A stretch of DNA of 64,000 nt from Panopea generosa (Eukaryota; Mollusca; Bivalvia; Adapedonta; Hiatellidae), in contig CM055901.1 of the NCBI GenBank assembly GCA_029582155.1, positions 310,001 through 374,000 on the forward strand, given 5' to 3'. A program made the position numbers and the translations under genes. Shown piece after piece: positions 23,689 to 35,879 of the stretch (the first letter of the stretch is position 1; every line of letters begins with the position of its first letter). The notes beneath the pieces are model-generated. The model saw only the letters and a list, made by a program, of their open reading frames with translations. It had not been told where the DNA came from and ran no database searches.

Positions 23689-25487
23689 ATTTGCCTGCGA
23701 GCTGCAATCTGCCGTTGGTACATCATGTTACTGAATTTTTACAGGTAAGAATTTGTGTTTACGCTTGAAAAAACAGCCTTTACTGAGGCGTTTTCTATGA
23801 CCCTTCCCGAGACATTTGAGAGATTTGGTGAATTCAAAGAAAAACATTATATCAGAGCTTATTCATTGCACTAGTGGTCTGATGTGTACCATACATCACT
23901 TTTTTTAGTTGGTTGATTTGTTCAAGTCTGTGGTTACCTACTGTTTGGTCAATAAGATTATGATAAGATGCAAGGTGTTGTACAAGAGGATGTCATGCCC
24001 CCATCTTCACTTACAGTGGCTATCTAATTACAGCTCATTAAGGCATACATGTGCCCAGTAAGTGAGTGATTTTTAATTGGCATATAGATAAGCAGTGATT
24101 ATTGACCCCTGCATCCTATATGCACAAATCTTGCGGCAGACGCACAATTCTGAAATATGTGCATCCACTGGACGCAGAAAAATTGCAGCCGATACGTCCA
24201 GATTATCTCAAATACAGACATTTAATTCCCGCCGCATTCGGATTGGTAAACACTAGTGGGCGCGCATCATCAGATGAATTTCAAGAGCATCGGGTTACTA
24301 CTGCACCGCTTTCTAAACAATGATACACGCGCATGTAGCATAATCAATGTCATCAGACTGTCTCTGTTACCGTTGCGAGTTGTAAATATGCAAGCTGTTT
24401 GCCGACCTTGAATACTTCTTGTGTTATAGTTTCACTGAATCGAAACGGTGTTATAATTATGATAAACATTTCAATCAGCAGCATAGCTGCCTTAACGCAA
24501 AAATGCCCGGGCATGCTTTTTTTTTTGAGAATGCATCATATCTCCTGGAAATGTCATCAGAACGCAGGAAATACATCCTGAATTTTCTGATGGGGAGAGG
24601 TGCATGTCCCCCAGACCCTTCCCCCAACCCTTCTAGAACCCTATGGGCTTGCACATCATTTTAGGGTCAGCTACGCCACTGTCAATAAAGGAGATACAGT
24701 GTGTAATGTTATTTGAACCAAATCAACAAACACTGTTTGTTTTTTTGACAGATTAAGCTGCACAAGTGTTTTTTTTTAATGTTTTAAACTGTTCTAGTCA
24801 ATGTTTACTGTTGTTTAATTCTCATTTGTGGTTGTTTTAATTGTGCACAGCTAAAGGTTCACACAGTGCAATGGTGAAGTATCTTCATTTTCACAATGTT
24901 GCATCATTTGAAATTATAATGATTTAGTTAAAATGTCTCGAAAAATGGGACTCACACTTTCATTTTTTGGACTCAAGATTTGTAGTCCAGCGAGTCCTGG
25001 GACTCGTACATTGGAATTTGTAAATAAATCACTGGATAAGACATAGTAGATGTAAATATCATGCCGAATATATGCATTCTGTATGCTATTTTATTTTCAA
25101 ACTATGAATAAATACCAGTTTATGTTAGAAAAATGTGATTTTTTACCACTTTTGCCACCCTTTTCAGATTTTAATTGAGATTCTTACATTAATTATGTTA
25201 CTTTATGTGGCAAAAAAGAAAAACAAACTCATGAAGGTACATAAAAACACAAAATCCGTCTCATAAACTCTGATAAATTGCAGTTTAGATACTTCTACAA
25301 AAATGTACTGAAAAGTACTTGTCAAGGACTGAAAATTAGCACTGACCAGCGTCTTCTTTTTCAATATTTAGACTGGCTAATTCACTTATAATTAAAATTT
25401 GGTCACTGTTTTCAGTTCGTATTTGAACAGAGATGTAACAACCAGCTTTGATAATTTTTTTGGTATAAAAATTTGCTTCTTTTAGGA
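23689..25487. other. Intergenic DNA without a supportable gene
   Basis: A + strand open frame (24102-24323) in a less AT-rich island matches nothing I know. Near 24485-24680 lies a repeat-like segment ending GTCAGCTACGCCACTG, which recurs in reverse near 60487-60502. No gene could be assigned. Confidence 0.4.
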
Positions 25488-25838
25488 GGAAGACTGGTGA
25501 CATCTTGTTCAAGAGTTTGTTGTGTGCAGAAGTAGGTCCATTTAAAATATAAACTTTGCATTTCATTTGTGTTTATGTTTATATTGGCTGTAATTCCTCC
25601 AATATTATTCATCCCATGTGAAAGTGTAAGTCTTTATTTACTAAGTTACAGGGTATTTTTGTATTTTTCAGGGACTATTTTATCAGAGTGTATGACGATA
25701 GAGACAGCTTGAATGAAACTCGGGCACCAGCATTTTCCTGACATTTTGGATAGAGTGATGGGACAAATGGATATAGTGCAAAAACGAGATTATCATGATG
25801 TCATTACAGAGATACAGAAAGACTGCTAAATAGGTCTT
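25488..25838 (+). repeat. About 350-bp direct repeat with exon-like segment, copy 2
   Basis: This is the partner of 21970-22325. It keeps the GTATTTTTCAG acceptor-like site and the following open codons with changes (DYFIRVYDDRDSLNETR). The two copies flank the Mutator-like transposase remnant in direct, not inverted, orientation, so they are not its terminal inverted repeats. Confidence 0.55.
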
Positions 25839-26339
25839 CTGCATGGATTGCTATATGTGTTGGAACGTTTTTAAATTTGTGACAGAACACCAAAACTATA
25901 GAGTTTCAGTTGAAATATATAGGCCAAAAAGTGACTGGTCTGACTCCAAACCACTGAATATAACAGATTAGACTGGTTACACGTAACACGCATGTACGAT
26001 TGCCGCGCTATAAGTGCTTTTAGGCTAATAACGCTATACCAGACCAGCGCCTCTGGCGGAAATGTTGAAATGTAAACAAAACTTTGAGATTTTGGGACAT
26101 CTTTACTGGCTTTTTAGGAAGTATCTTTGTTGGGGGGAAAAAATGCATTTTTCAATTGGGAAGTGGCCAAATATCGGCCTCTGTTATATAAGGATGAAAT
26201 GCCCTTCCACCTAACATCCATTCCTGGATCTGCAACTGCGCCCCCTCTAAACTGAAATCCTGGATCTGCACCAGTCCTGTTCTTATAGATGATTTTTAAA
26301 AAAGAGTTTAAAATAAGCACAGATGTCTAGATGTGCATA
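25839..26339. other. Intergenic DNA, nothing recognised
   Basis: No supportable gene or repeat boundary was found in this stretch. Confidence 0.4.
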
Positions 26340-27491
26340 ATATCTTTTAATTCCAGTCGGATGATATTTCACGGAGTTATGGCCCTTTGATTCTGTCTGT
26401 GACCAAATTCTTGTCCGGGCTATTTCTCTACAACACTATGTTAGAATTTTATGAAACTTGCTAGGATGTATCACTACCAAGTGGAGATGCGCATAATATC
26501 TTTGTGTTCCGGTTCGATGATTTTTAACGAAGTTGTGGCCCTTTAATTGAGTCTGTGACCAAATTCTAGTCTGGGCTATTTCTCTACAACCTCAGGTTGG
26601 AGTTTTATGAAACTTGCTAGGATGCATTATTACCAAGTGCAGATGTGCATAATATCTTTGTGTTCCTGTTCGATGATTTTTCAAGGAGTTATTGCCCTTT
26701 GATTCTGTCTGTGACCAATTTCTTGTCCGTGCTATTTCTCTACAACCCAATGTTGGAATTTTATGAAACTTGCTAGGATGCATCACTACCAAGTGGACAT
26801 GCGTTTAATATCTTTGTGTTCTGGTTCGATGATTTTTCACGGAGTTATAGCCCTTTGATTTTGTCTGTGACCAAATTCTTGTCCGCACTATTTCTCTACA
26901 ACCCAATGTTGGAATTTTATGAACCTTACTAGGATGCATCACTACCAAGTGGAGATGCGCATATTGTCTTTGTGTTCCGGTTCGATGATTTTCACGAAGT
27001 TATGGTCCTTTTATTGAGTCTGTGACCAAATCATTGTCCGTGCTATTTCTCTACAACCTCAGGTTGAAATTTTATGAAATTTGCTATGTTTGTGTTCCAG
27101 TTCGATAATTTTTCACAGAGTTGTGGCCCTTTCATTCTGTCTGTGATCAAACTCTTCTCTGCTCTATTTCTCAACAACCTCTGGTTAGAATTTTATGAAA
27201 CTTGCTAGGATGCATGATTACCAATTTGAGATGTGCATATTGTCTTCATGATGCTATTTTGCTACAACCTCTGGTTTTGATTTTGTAAAACTAACTAGGA
27301 TATGCACATATTGTCATTTTGTTCCGGTTCATTGATTTGCGAATGAGTTCTGTCAAGTGCAGAGACACATATTGTTACTGCTATGCAGTTTGGTATTTTT
27401 CAACCAAGTAGCCATCAGCACTAAGGGAATATGGTACAGAGTCAAACACTCACTTGGGGAGCATCCATCGGTTCCACCGATATTTTCTTGT
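26340..27491 (+). mobile_element. Pearl/Helentron-like element, family B, copy 3 (5' truncated)
   Basis: At least four tandem 156-bp units are visible (CGATGATTTTT starts at 26515, 26671, 26827 and 26983). They are followed by the 3' part with TTGGGGAGCATCC, the hairpin ATCGGTTCCACCGAT and the end TATTTTCTTGT. The 5' tip TGCTCCCCCAA is missing. The exact period makes this the best copy for measuring the core unit. Confidence 0.8.
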
Positions 27492-28600
27492 TTTCATCAT
27501 GTTCTTGTTGGGTTAGCTAAGAAAGTTGCAATATTGATTTTTAAAAGTCAACTTGTAAATGTTGAATTCTAGTAACTATATGCACATTTTTACTAAAAAC
27601 AAACTTGAAACTGTCAGTTTGTGTGTACTTAGATGACCTCAGCATGAATTTTAGTCAGATGATGTGATATCAAAATGACCCGACAATATTTTCACCATTC
27701 GGGTCATTCGGATACTATTTTGTTCAACTACTAATTATTGTATCAGGATTGTATGCACTTGATTTACGCTAATTTTCTCTATTTTATGATGAGCAGGCAA
27801 CTTCGTTACTACAAGGTAGATCTAAAAAATGCAGTTAAGGCTGTGACTTTAAAATCAATGGGATATTAGCTTGACTATTCATAGAATAGGGGGGTTATTG
27901 TACTTTCCATGGTGTCGGAGTCAGCGTTGGTTTTTCAGGTTACAGTTTTTTATCAGGTAAGATATCTATGCAACCACTCATTCGATATGAATGAATCTTC
28001 ACATGTGTGTTCAGCATCATCATTGGAATGCACTGAGATAAGAACCATAACTCGTGGTTGCATATTGGCAGAATTATGGCCATTTTAGACATGGAAAATT
28101 TGGTTAAAGTTTTTGAGCAGGTGCAGATTTCATCGACCTATCATTGGATATGAATGAATTTGCACATGTGTGTTCAGTATCACACAGAGACAAGAACCAT
28201 AACACTGGGTTAGATTTTTACAGAGTTATGGCCGTTTCGGATTTATAAATTTTGTTTTTTAGCAGGTTAAAGTTTGTAATGCAAGACGTTTTCAGGTTTG
28301 ATTTTATTTTCATTTTCATGAAAGTTTAATTTTCTGTAATAAAAATGGTCTTCATTTTCATGAAAGGGTATCCAGCTGTGCATGCTAGTACAAGATTATT
28401 TCAACTATAGATCCAATTTTATGAACTGGTACTGAAATATTGCCCTCTGTATAAAACTGAGGAAGGATATCCAGCATTGATAAACTGTATGTGTAGGTAT
28501 AATACTATAGATCCATTAACAAGAAATGGTATATAACCATATTATTTGAAGGTAGTGCATAATTGTATCACATATGAAAAACTTCGATAAACCATTTTTG
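27492..28600. other. Intergenic repeat-like DNA
   Basis: The stretch 27900-28270 holds two related segments (ATTCGATATGAATGAAT with CACATGTGTGTTCAG, then GATATGAATGAATTTGCACATG) of a dispersed bivalve-type repeat. No gene was seen. Confidence 0.45.
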
Positions 28601-29614
28601 TGCTCCCCCAATGGGGGGAAGCATATAGTCGCCGCTTCGTCCGTGCGTCACCAATTCTTGTCTGGGCTATTTCTCTAAAACCTCTGGCTATTTCTCTAAA
28701 TCTCTGGTTGGAACTTGCTAGGATGCATCATTACTGAGTGCAGATGCGCATATTGTCTTTGTGTTCCGGTTTGATGATTTTTCACGGAGTTATGGCCCGT
28801 TGATTCTGTTTGTGACTAAATTCTTGTCTGGGCTATTTCTCTACAACCCCATGTTGGAATTTTATGAAACTTACTAGGATGAATCATTACGAAGTGCAGA
28901 TGTGCATGCTATCTTTGTGTTCGGTTCGATGATTTTTCACGGAGTTATGGCCCTTTGATTCTGTTTGTGACCAAATTCTTGTCTGGGCTATTTCTCTACA
29001 ACCTCTGGTGGAATTTTATGAAACTTGCTAGAATGCATCATGACCAAGTGCAGATGCGCATGCTGTCTTTCTGTTCCGATTTGATGATTTTTCATGGAGT
29101 TATGGCCCTTTGATTCTGTTTGTGACCAAATTCTTGTCTGGACTATTTCTCTACAAACTCAGGTTGGAATTTTATGAAACTTGTTAGGATGCATCATTAT
29201 CAAGTGCAGATAGGCATACTGTCTTTCTGTTCCGGTTCGATGATTTTTCACGGAGTTATGGCCCTTTGATTTTATTTGTGACCAAATTCTTGTCCGTGCT
29301 ATTTCTCTACAATCCCATGTTGGAATTTTATGAAACTTGCTAGGATGCATCAATTTACCAGATGCGTATATTGTCTATGTGTTCTGTTCGATTTTTTTTT
29401 CAAGGAGTTACAGCCCTTTGATTGAGTCTGTGACCAAATTATTGTCCGTACTATTTTTCTATAATCCCATGTTGGAATTTTGTAAAACTTGCTAGGATGC
29501 ATCATTACCAAGTGCAGATGCGCAAATTGTCTTTGTGTTCCAGTTTGATGATTTTTCACGGAGTTATGGCCCTTTGATTCTGTCTGTGACCAAATTATTG
29601 TCTGTGCTATTTCT
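28601..29614 (+). mobile_element. Pearl/Helentron-like element, family B, copy 4 (3' truncated)
   Basis: It starts TGCTCCCCCAATGGGGGGAA with TATAGTCGCCGCTTCGTCC and continues through about six 156-bp core units. It stops abruptly at TGTGCTATTTCTCGG near 29614 with no 3' hairpin or TTGGGGAGCA. The frames seen on the minus strand are translations of the core unit. Confidence 0.75.
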
Positions 29615-29857
29615 CGGTAGAGGCTTAATATCAAGAAGGTTCTCTGTCAATGTGCATGATCAACTTGGAACATTTGGAATACTCGGATTTTTCTATTTAC
29701 CGCTAAAATCCAAGATTGACAGTAAACATGAAATGTTAATGCTTTCGGTAATAATAATGTCTTTTATACGGAAATAGTGGTTGGATGTAAACGCCGAAAC
29801 GTGTGATAATCTAAGTTTATGTTTTGTTTAAGTCGACCATGTACATGTAAACGAGAG

Positions 29858-30070
29858 TTTAGTTTAAACTTATTAATATTACTAGGCTACTATTGTGAAA
29901 CTTGGTACCAGTTTACAACTTAGACAAATCACGCTCGAAGTCTTCCTTGGTATATGTTGAAAAAGCGTCTTACTCAAGGACACCACACATAGTCGTGGCG
30001 GAGGATCGAACTCCAGCTCCCGCCCCCCATCGAACATTGGTTCAGTGCTCTAATACTACTAAAGCCACCC
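29858..30070 (-). mobile_element. tRNA-derived SINE, family S (29.9 kb copy)
   Basis: The segment contains ACAACTTAGACAAATCACGC, GAAGTCTTCCTTGG and TACTCAAGGACACCACACA, followed by a degraded tRNA-like head. It matches 45400-45600 and 53146-53282, and a diverged form lies in each unit of the 1-kb satellite. The tRNA-like promoter is on the minus strand. Confidence 0.6.
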
Positions 30071-30076
30071 CCACCC

Positions 30077-30111
<35 letters not shown>

Positions 30112-30130
30112 CCACACACACAAACACACC
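30071..30130. repeat. CA microsatellite
   Basis: A run of CCCACC followed by about 15 CA units and shorter CCCACACACA words. Confidence 0.85.
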
Positions 30131-30534
30131 AAGTGTTTAGTATGATAACCTTAGTTTTAAATTGCATGTCAATTAATCAATGTATGGTCTGGTGGATAAT
30201 TTAATAAAAAATATTATACTAAGGGTGCATGTACATCCAACCACAGCAGGGTTAATATCTTGGTTGGTAACTAAGCTCATAAATAAGGTGTTTATGCACA
30301 GCTTTTAATTATTTTGATATCCGATTTGTTGTCTCAAGAGAAGCAAAATATAAAATCTTTACAAGGCTTCTAAGAAATTGCAATATGTCACACTAAGTGG
30401 GTAATGTGTCGGACATTCTATCAATGGGTCAAGAGTTTGAATCATTATATAGCCAACTGTGCTGGTGAGTAACTGACAATACATTAATGTATGTAACTAA
30501 ATTTAGTAATAATATAGTTCATTTTTATTTTAGT

Positions 30535-30702
30535 TGATTGCGATGGAAGCTCAGAGCTTATATCAATCACTCTCAAGTCTGCTTCCTGGGTAGCACCAAT
30601 ACTGAGTGTTGTTTTATGAGAGGCATCTGATCGAGCTGGGAATTAAACCCGCAACCTCAGGCACGAGCAGTCAACACTATCCATTTGACTTCCGCCCCAC
30701 AT
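30535..30702 (-). mobile_element. tRNA-derived SINE-like repeat
   Basis: On the minus strand, a box A-like GTCAAATGGATAGTG and a box B-like GGGTTTAATTCCC lie 30-40 bp apart. A CTGAGGTTGCGG link lies between them. The clover-leaf is incomplete. The ends are approximate. Confidence 0.5.
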
Positions 30703-31023
30703 TCTACCAATCTTTGAAAATGGTTTAATTGTATCCATTGTAATTTATATTTTCAGCTCCTGTCATTGTGTTTATTTTTTGCTGATGAGCACAACTATAA
30801 TTATGGTAATTTAACTGTTAAAATAAATTCTTATAAATAGAGTTCAAAAAGAATGACAGGATAGTCACTGAGATTACTTTACAATTAAATAAATAATGTG
30901 TTATTATTTAGAGTAACCATTGTAAGATAAAGAATATCTATTAAAAATGAAATGAATACACTTAAATATATTAAATGGTATATTTTAAAATCATATTTTA
31001 AATATATCATTTTAGATTCCATC

Positions 31024-31310
31024 AATAGCTGTGCCTGGTTAGCTCAGTCAGTAGCACGTCTGACTATCATTTCAGGGTCATAGTTCAAATCATCATACAG
31101 TCACCGTCTCGGTGATGATTGATATATATTGTCATTTGTTACTGATGCTGAAGTATGAAAGTTGTTGGTTACTTACAGAGATGGGGTGTGCTTGAGAACT
31201 GGTTAACCTTCCAGGAACCAAGGAAACAGTTGTTAGCTTAACTGATCGTCTGTTAGCCATCAGTGGCATAATAATGATGCTAAATATTCAAACAAACATT
31301 AATAACACAA
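31024..31310 (+). mobile_element. tRNA-derived SINE
   Basis: The 5' head GTTAGCTCAGTCAGTAGCAC is a clear D-arm/box A. It is followed by CTGACTATCATTTCAG and an eroded box B (ATAGTTCAAATC). The body runs on to GTGGCATAATAATGATGC near 31282. The anticodon stem is poor, so it is a retroposon and not a tRNA gene. Confidence 0.6.
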
Positions 31311-31443
31311 TTAAATATTGCTTTGGACAAAAAAATAAATACATTACAATATCATACAAAACTTTAATATGTTAGCACACAAATATTTTTATTTTATATT
31401 TGTATTAGTATGGTCATGAAATATTCACTTGCTGTGAGTGTAG

Positions 31444-31491
31444 ATAGCGCCAGCACAGTTTGCTGTAGATCCTTTTTTAGGAATTGCACCT
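31444..31491 (+). CDS. Candidate micro-exon A of an unrecognised gene
   Basis: Codons read IAPAQFAVDPFLGIAP without a stop. The upstream AG (GTGAGTGTAG) is only a moderate acceptor, and GTAGGTAAT follows as donor. An alternative donor 4 bp later also begins with GT. The Pro/Gln/Val-rich style resembles candidate exons B, C and D downstream, all in phase 0. No known domain; the exon is a proposal from sequence only. Confidence 0.3.
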
Positions 31492-31697
31492 GTAGGTAAT
31501 ATAGAATTGCATTTAAACAATACAATTATATATATCTTCCCACATTGTACAATATGATTTTCTTTAAAGGAAACGGTAAAACTTTTTGTCGTTGTTTACA
31601 GAGCTGTGTCATCAGTTCTATTCACTTGCCCGGGATTCACTGAATTTGTTTATGAATGACATTGTGTAATTATTGTTACAGGACGAGAAAAATATGC

Positions 31698-31769
31698 AGC
31701 CAGTCCGGGACTCGAACCCGGGACTCTTTGCTTACAGGGCGAATGCTCTACCCTCTGAGCTAACTGAAT
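31698..31769 (-). tRNA. tRNA-Thr(TGT)-like copy 1, degraded
   Basis: The minus strand folds into a D-arm (GCTC-AGAGGGTA-GAGC), an anticodon loop CCTGTAA with anticodon TGT, and a T-arm CCGGG-TTCGAGT-CCCGG. The anticodon stem (TTCGC/GCAAA) has one mismatch and the acceptor stem has at least one. Position 33 is C instead of T. It lies in a 140-bp segment duplicated 249 bp away, so it is probably part of a tRNA-derived repeat and not a working tRNA. Confidence 0.5.
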
Positions 31770-31946
31770 CGCTTACATAAATTCCTCTCCTAGTAGGTTA
31801 CGTACACACTGTGACATATTCCCTCGCAAATTCGAAATTCGTCCCGAATTTTCATAGTGACCAGAGAATCATGTAATGTTTCTCGGAATATATATCAGAC
31901 ACAGTCCCTCGTTGGGCGCCATCGTTACAGGACGAGAAAAATATGC

Positions 31947-32018
31947 AGCCAGTCCGGGACTCGAACCCGGGACCCTTCGCTTACAGGGCGAATGCTCTAC
32001 CGTCTGAGCTTACCAAAC
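31947..32018 (-). tRNA. tRNA-Thr(TGT)-like copy 2
   Basis: The T-arm and anticodon loop match copy 1, and the anticodon stem is perfect (TTCGC/GCGAA). The acceptor stem is poor (GTTTGGT against ACTGGCT), with wobbles and one mismatch. The conserved flank GGACGAGAAAAATATGCAGC and the downstream CTCTCCTAGTAGGTTACG match copy 1. Both copies are flanked by the same repeat sequence, which favours a tRNA-derived dispersed element. It could still be transcribed from its intact B box. Confidence 0.5.
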
Positions 32019-32238
32019 CGCTTACATAAATTCCTCTCCTAGTAGGTTACGTACACACTGTGACATTATATTATTATAATCTATCAAATTTTGATGAGGC
32101 TGCAACAGCGTTTCAAATGTCTGATAGAACTAATTTTATTAAAATATAACTACCGGGTAATGTATAAATATTTTTTACAATTTCACTAATGTAATAGATA
32201 TAAACAACTCAGCTAACATTAAATTATGTTGATTGTAG

Positions 32239-32298
32239 GTAGTTCCAAATCAGCATGTTGCTGTCAGTCCTGGTCTTACACCAGATGGGATCACCCAG
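32239..32298 (+). CDS. Candidate micro-exon B
   Basis: Exactly 60 bp lie between an acceptor (TTGATTGTAG) and a good donor (CAG followed by GTATTTT). They read VVPNQHVAVSPGLTPDGITQ with no stop and phase 0 at both ends. The composition (Pro, Gln, Val) resembles candidate exons A, C and D. No known family. It lies about 0.9 kb upstream of a LINE that sits in the proposed next intron. Confidence 0.4.
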
Positions 32299-32704
32299 GT
32301 ATTTTAATAATCTCATTTCATACATTCACAGTTATTTTTAGTAAATAAAACAATACAAGTACCAATGGAGAAAAAATATGTTGAGTAACTATTCTTAATT
32401 GAAATACCTCGAACAATTTAGATGTACTTGCAACTTTTATAGATAAATATACTGACAATAACCTCTGTAGCCTTTTGGATCATGAGTCCAAGATCAAGAT
32501 AAATATGACAACAGTCCATGGTGTTGCATTATGACAAACAATCAGACTCAGTTTGAAATTGATTCATAGTCTTGTTTTGTCATCTTATCGTTTTAAATTA
32601 TTTATAGAATGAAAATCAACCATATGTTAAAAGTTCCTGAATCATTTATGTAACATAATGTAAAGGAAATAGCGCCAAAGCTATTTTGAACACATTTCAG
32701 GCTA

Positions 32705-32905
32705 TATATGGCTTATCAAGTTTTATTGGTGGTAGAAGACCTCATAATGAATCCGAGTAGAAGCGCTGTCCTTCCACAAGTAACTGGCAAACATTCTCTA
32801 TTAAAGTTTTTTGAGCAAATGGATCTTGAACCTACGACCTTAGCTGTGAGAGGTCAGTGATCTTGAGACACTGCCTTAGACCACTAGGTCATGGAGAAAC
32901 CCATA
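32705..32905 (-). mobile_element. tRNA-Leu-derived SINE, minus strand
   Basis: On the minus strand, GACCTAGTGGTCTAAGGCAG (box A) is followed by CTCAAGATCACTGACC and GTAGGTTCAAGATCC (box B). It is related to the + strand SINE at 18490-18672, sharing the CTCAAGATCACT block. The tail extends toward 32705 with GGACAGCGCTTCTACTCGGA-type sequence. Confidence 0.6.
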
Positions 32906-33178
32906 ACAATATATTTCTTATAAACATTTTTCTCTGTTTTTATCTTCTATTGCATTGATATTAGAATAGCAGCTTACAAAACTGTGCGTTCTTTCAAATA
33001 TAAGATCAAGTCTAGGTCATACAGTCTAAAGTTCAAATTAGCATAGTGTCTGCTGACTGCTCCAAATGATCTAAATCCCTTAAACGAATTTGATATAGCT
33101 TGATACAAATATTCACCTCATTGAGACAGCATGTGTTACTAGAATTGCAGTCACTAATGATTGACGAAAAGGTTTTAA

Positions 33179-35879
33179 TTGAAAGTCAATGCTTTTGTTA
33201 CATCTGAACAATTTACAAAACACTGTTTCAACTGGTCATCGAATGTGCAAAGGGAAATGTACAGATCACAGGTTAAAAAAAGCTTGGAAAACACATCCTT
33301 TAACTTTGAAAATGTTAATGATTCGTATGAGAAAATTATCGCTTGTTTACAAAATAGCGCAGAAATCAGTATCAAAAAGAGAAAATTTAAGAAATATCTT
33401 AAACCATACTGGTCACCAGTGGTAGAAAACTTACATAAATCCATGGTTACGTCACGTATCGAATGGTTAAAAAATGACCGGCCGAGAATTGGAGAAATTT
33501 ACAAAAAATATAAAAATCAAAAACGTATATTCAGACATGAACTGAGACTTGCAGGAAGGCTGTTTGATCGAGAAGAATACGAAAGAATTGATAAGTTGGC
33601 AGAACTAGATCATAAGGGTTTCTGGAAAGTGATCAAAGCGAAACGAAAAAACAAAGGAAATGCAAAAAATGGCAGTGAAATAATATTTAAAGATAAACTT
33701 GAAAAAAATCCAGAAAGAATACTAGACGGCTGGCGAGATTATTTTAACGATCTTTATGCATTTTCTTGCGATACACATTTTGATGAAACTTTTAAAACAA
33801 AAGTGGAAAAGGAACTCGAGTCTAAAATCGACTTAAACGAAAACAACTATCTATCAAGTTGCTTAATAAAACCATTAAACCCGAAAGAGTTGTTAAAAAT
33901 AGTACAAAACTTACCAAATGGGAAAAGTGCCTCCAGCGATAACATTACATATGAACACATAAAACACGGAGGTGAAATACTGGTGAACTACATAACAAGT
34001 TTATTTAACAGCATTTTAAGGCATGAAAAAGTACCATTATCATTTAAAAATGGTATAACCATAACTTTACATAAAGGTAGTGGAAAATCAAAAACAGACC
34101 CAAACAATTATAGGGCTATATCCTTACTTCCAGTGATCTCAAAAATCTTTGAAAAATTAATTTTGACAAGAATCGAAGGTAACACGAATCTACAAACCAA
34201 ATTACACTCACTACAACATGGATTTCAAAAGGGAAAAAGCAGTAAAATGGTCTCTTTTCTCTACCAAGAGGCAATCAATTACACTTACGAACGTAATCAA
34301 GTTATGTATTCATGCTTTATGGACGCTATGAAAGCATTCGACCGTACATGGATCTCCGGGGTTCTCTTCAAACTGTATCACCTCGGAATATGTGGTAAAG
34401 CATTGCGCATATTTAACGACATGTTACGTGGAGGGTCAAGTCGTGTGTATGCCTATGGGCATTTGTCATCTCGATTCCAAATCCACCAGGGAACCAGACA
34501 AGGAAGCATTTGGTCCCCGTTCTTATATACCGTTCTCATTGACGAACTTCTACATACTCTCGAGGCTTCAAACCACGGACTGAAAATAAACTCCGTGTCT
34601 CTCTGCGCGCCTACACAAGCAGATGATATTGTTCTGATGTCATTGTCGAAAAACGGACTTAATGAACTATTAAAAATTTGCAGCACTTACGCAAACAAAT
34701 GGCGTTATTCGTATAATGCCTCAAAATGTGCTGTACTTATACATAATCAGAAACAACGTCATCGGCCGGAAGACAATACTCTGTGTTATGCAAATCAACC
34801 ACTTCCAGTCGTCAAAGAATACAAACATCTTGGAATAATCCAGAATAACAGACGGAACTCCCCTGCAAATGTAGATATGGTGCGTCAAACTACGCGGGGA
34901 TCGCTGTTCTCGTTAATAAACTGCGGTATCCATAGTAATGGCGTCAACCCTATAACGGCAGCAAAACTTTACACGTCCATTGTCCTACCACGAGCTCTAT
35001 TTGGTTGTGAACTATGGAATGATATAACAAAAACTGACATGTCTCACTTAGAAGCTACTCACCATTTCTGTCTAAAACGCATCCAGAACCTACCCCATCT
35101 TACCCGCTCAGACATGGTCACCGGTTTACTTGGGTTCACGTCATTAGAAGCATACATAGACTTACAAAAGTTATCGTTCCTTGGTACGATTTGTAGACTT
35201 AAAGCAACAGACATTACGCTCCAGCTATTTCTCAATAGACTTTACCAATGCAAAAACATGTGTACAAAACGAAACAATGGCTTTATAAACGATATCCTAC
35301 AAATACTCAGAAAAATACAAACTGGAACAATATATCGAGCAATTCATGTTATCAACAACATTTCCTGCAAAAGAACCATGGAAAAGTGTTTGTAAAAAAA
35401 CAATAATAAACTTCGAAGAACAGCATTGGTTATTACGAATTAACGCAAACGATGATTGCTTCCGGTTTCGAAGGGTCCACAATAAACTATCTCCTAGAAC
35501 AGTCTGGCTAACTGCATTAGAGAATCTGTCTTCCATCGAGTCCATGACATTCTTAGCCAAATTATGCTGTGCACCAAAACCAAACCAAATAAAGAACTGT
35601 TTAACATGCAAGGCACAATATACAGATGAACTGTTTCATAAAGTTTTTGATTGTAGCAGTAATAAACATCAATCCACGAGGATGGCGTACTGGAACTCTC
35701 TCAATATTCAGTTTCCAAGTGATCTATGCTCATTTCTACGGAACAGTACCAAAGACATTCAATTACTATTCTTGATTGGATATGTAGATATACTTTTATC
35801 TTCACTGTTAACAGTAAAGCAAATCTCAGAATTTATGAACTTTAATGCTGCTTTCCTGAGATCAATATACGCTTGTTAA
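33179..35879 (+). pseudogene. 5'-truncated LINE reverse transcriptase (ORF2)
   Basis: The 738-codon first frame lacks the N-terminal endonuclease and starts in the linker region. Reverse-transcriptase blocks follow: NGKSASSDNITYEH, NNYRAISLLPVISKIFEK, LHSLQHGFQKGKSS, FMDAMKAFDRTW (catalytic Asp about residue 382) and QGTRQGSIWSPFL. The catalytic pair QADD (Asp 482/483) replaces the usual YADD. A frameshift near 35350-35395 moves the C-terminus to a second frame ending at 35879. That part has a CCHC-like motif, CLTCKAQYTDELFHKVFDC. The role would be target-primed reverse transcription. The group (CR1/Jockey/L2-like) is not fixed. Confidence 0.85.

Noticed and set aside
27920-27970. An 18-bp micro-exon (VTVFYQ) between TTTTTCAG and CAGGTAAGA
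   Set aside because: It lies in a dispersed repeat-like segment and has no partner exons of similar style nearby.
30757-30805. Possible hydrophobic first-exon segment (LLSLCLFFADEHNYNY) before micro-exon A
   Set aside because: There is no start codon in frame after the acceptor-like TTTTCAG, the donor leaves phase 1, and it does not match the phase-0 pattern of the other candidates.
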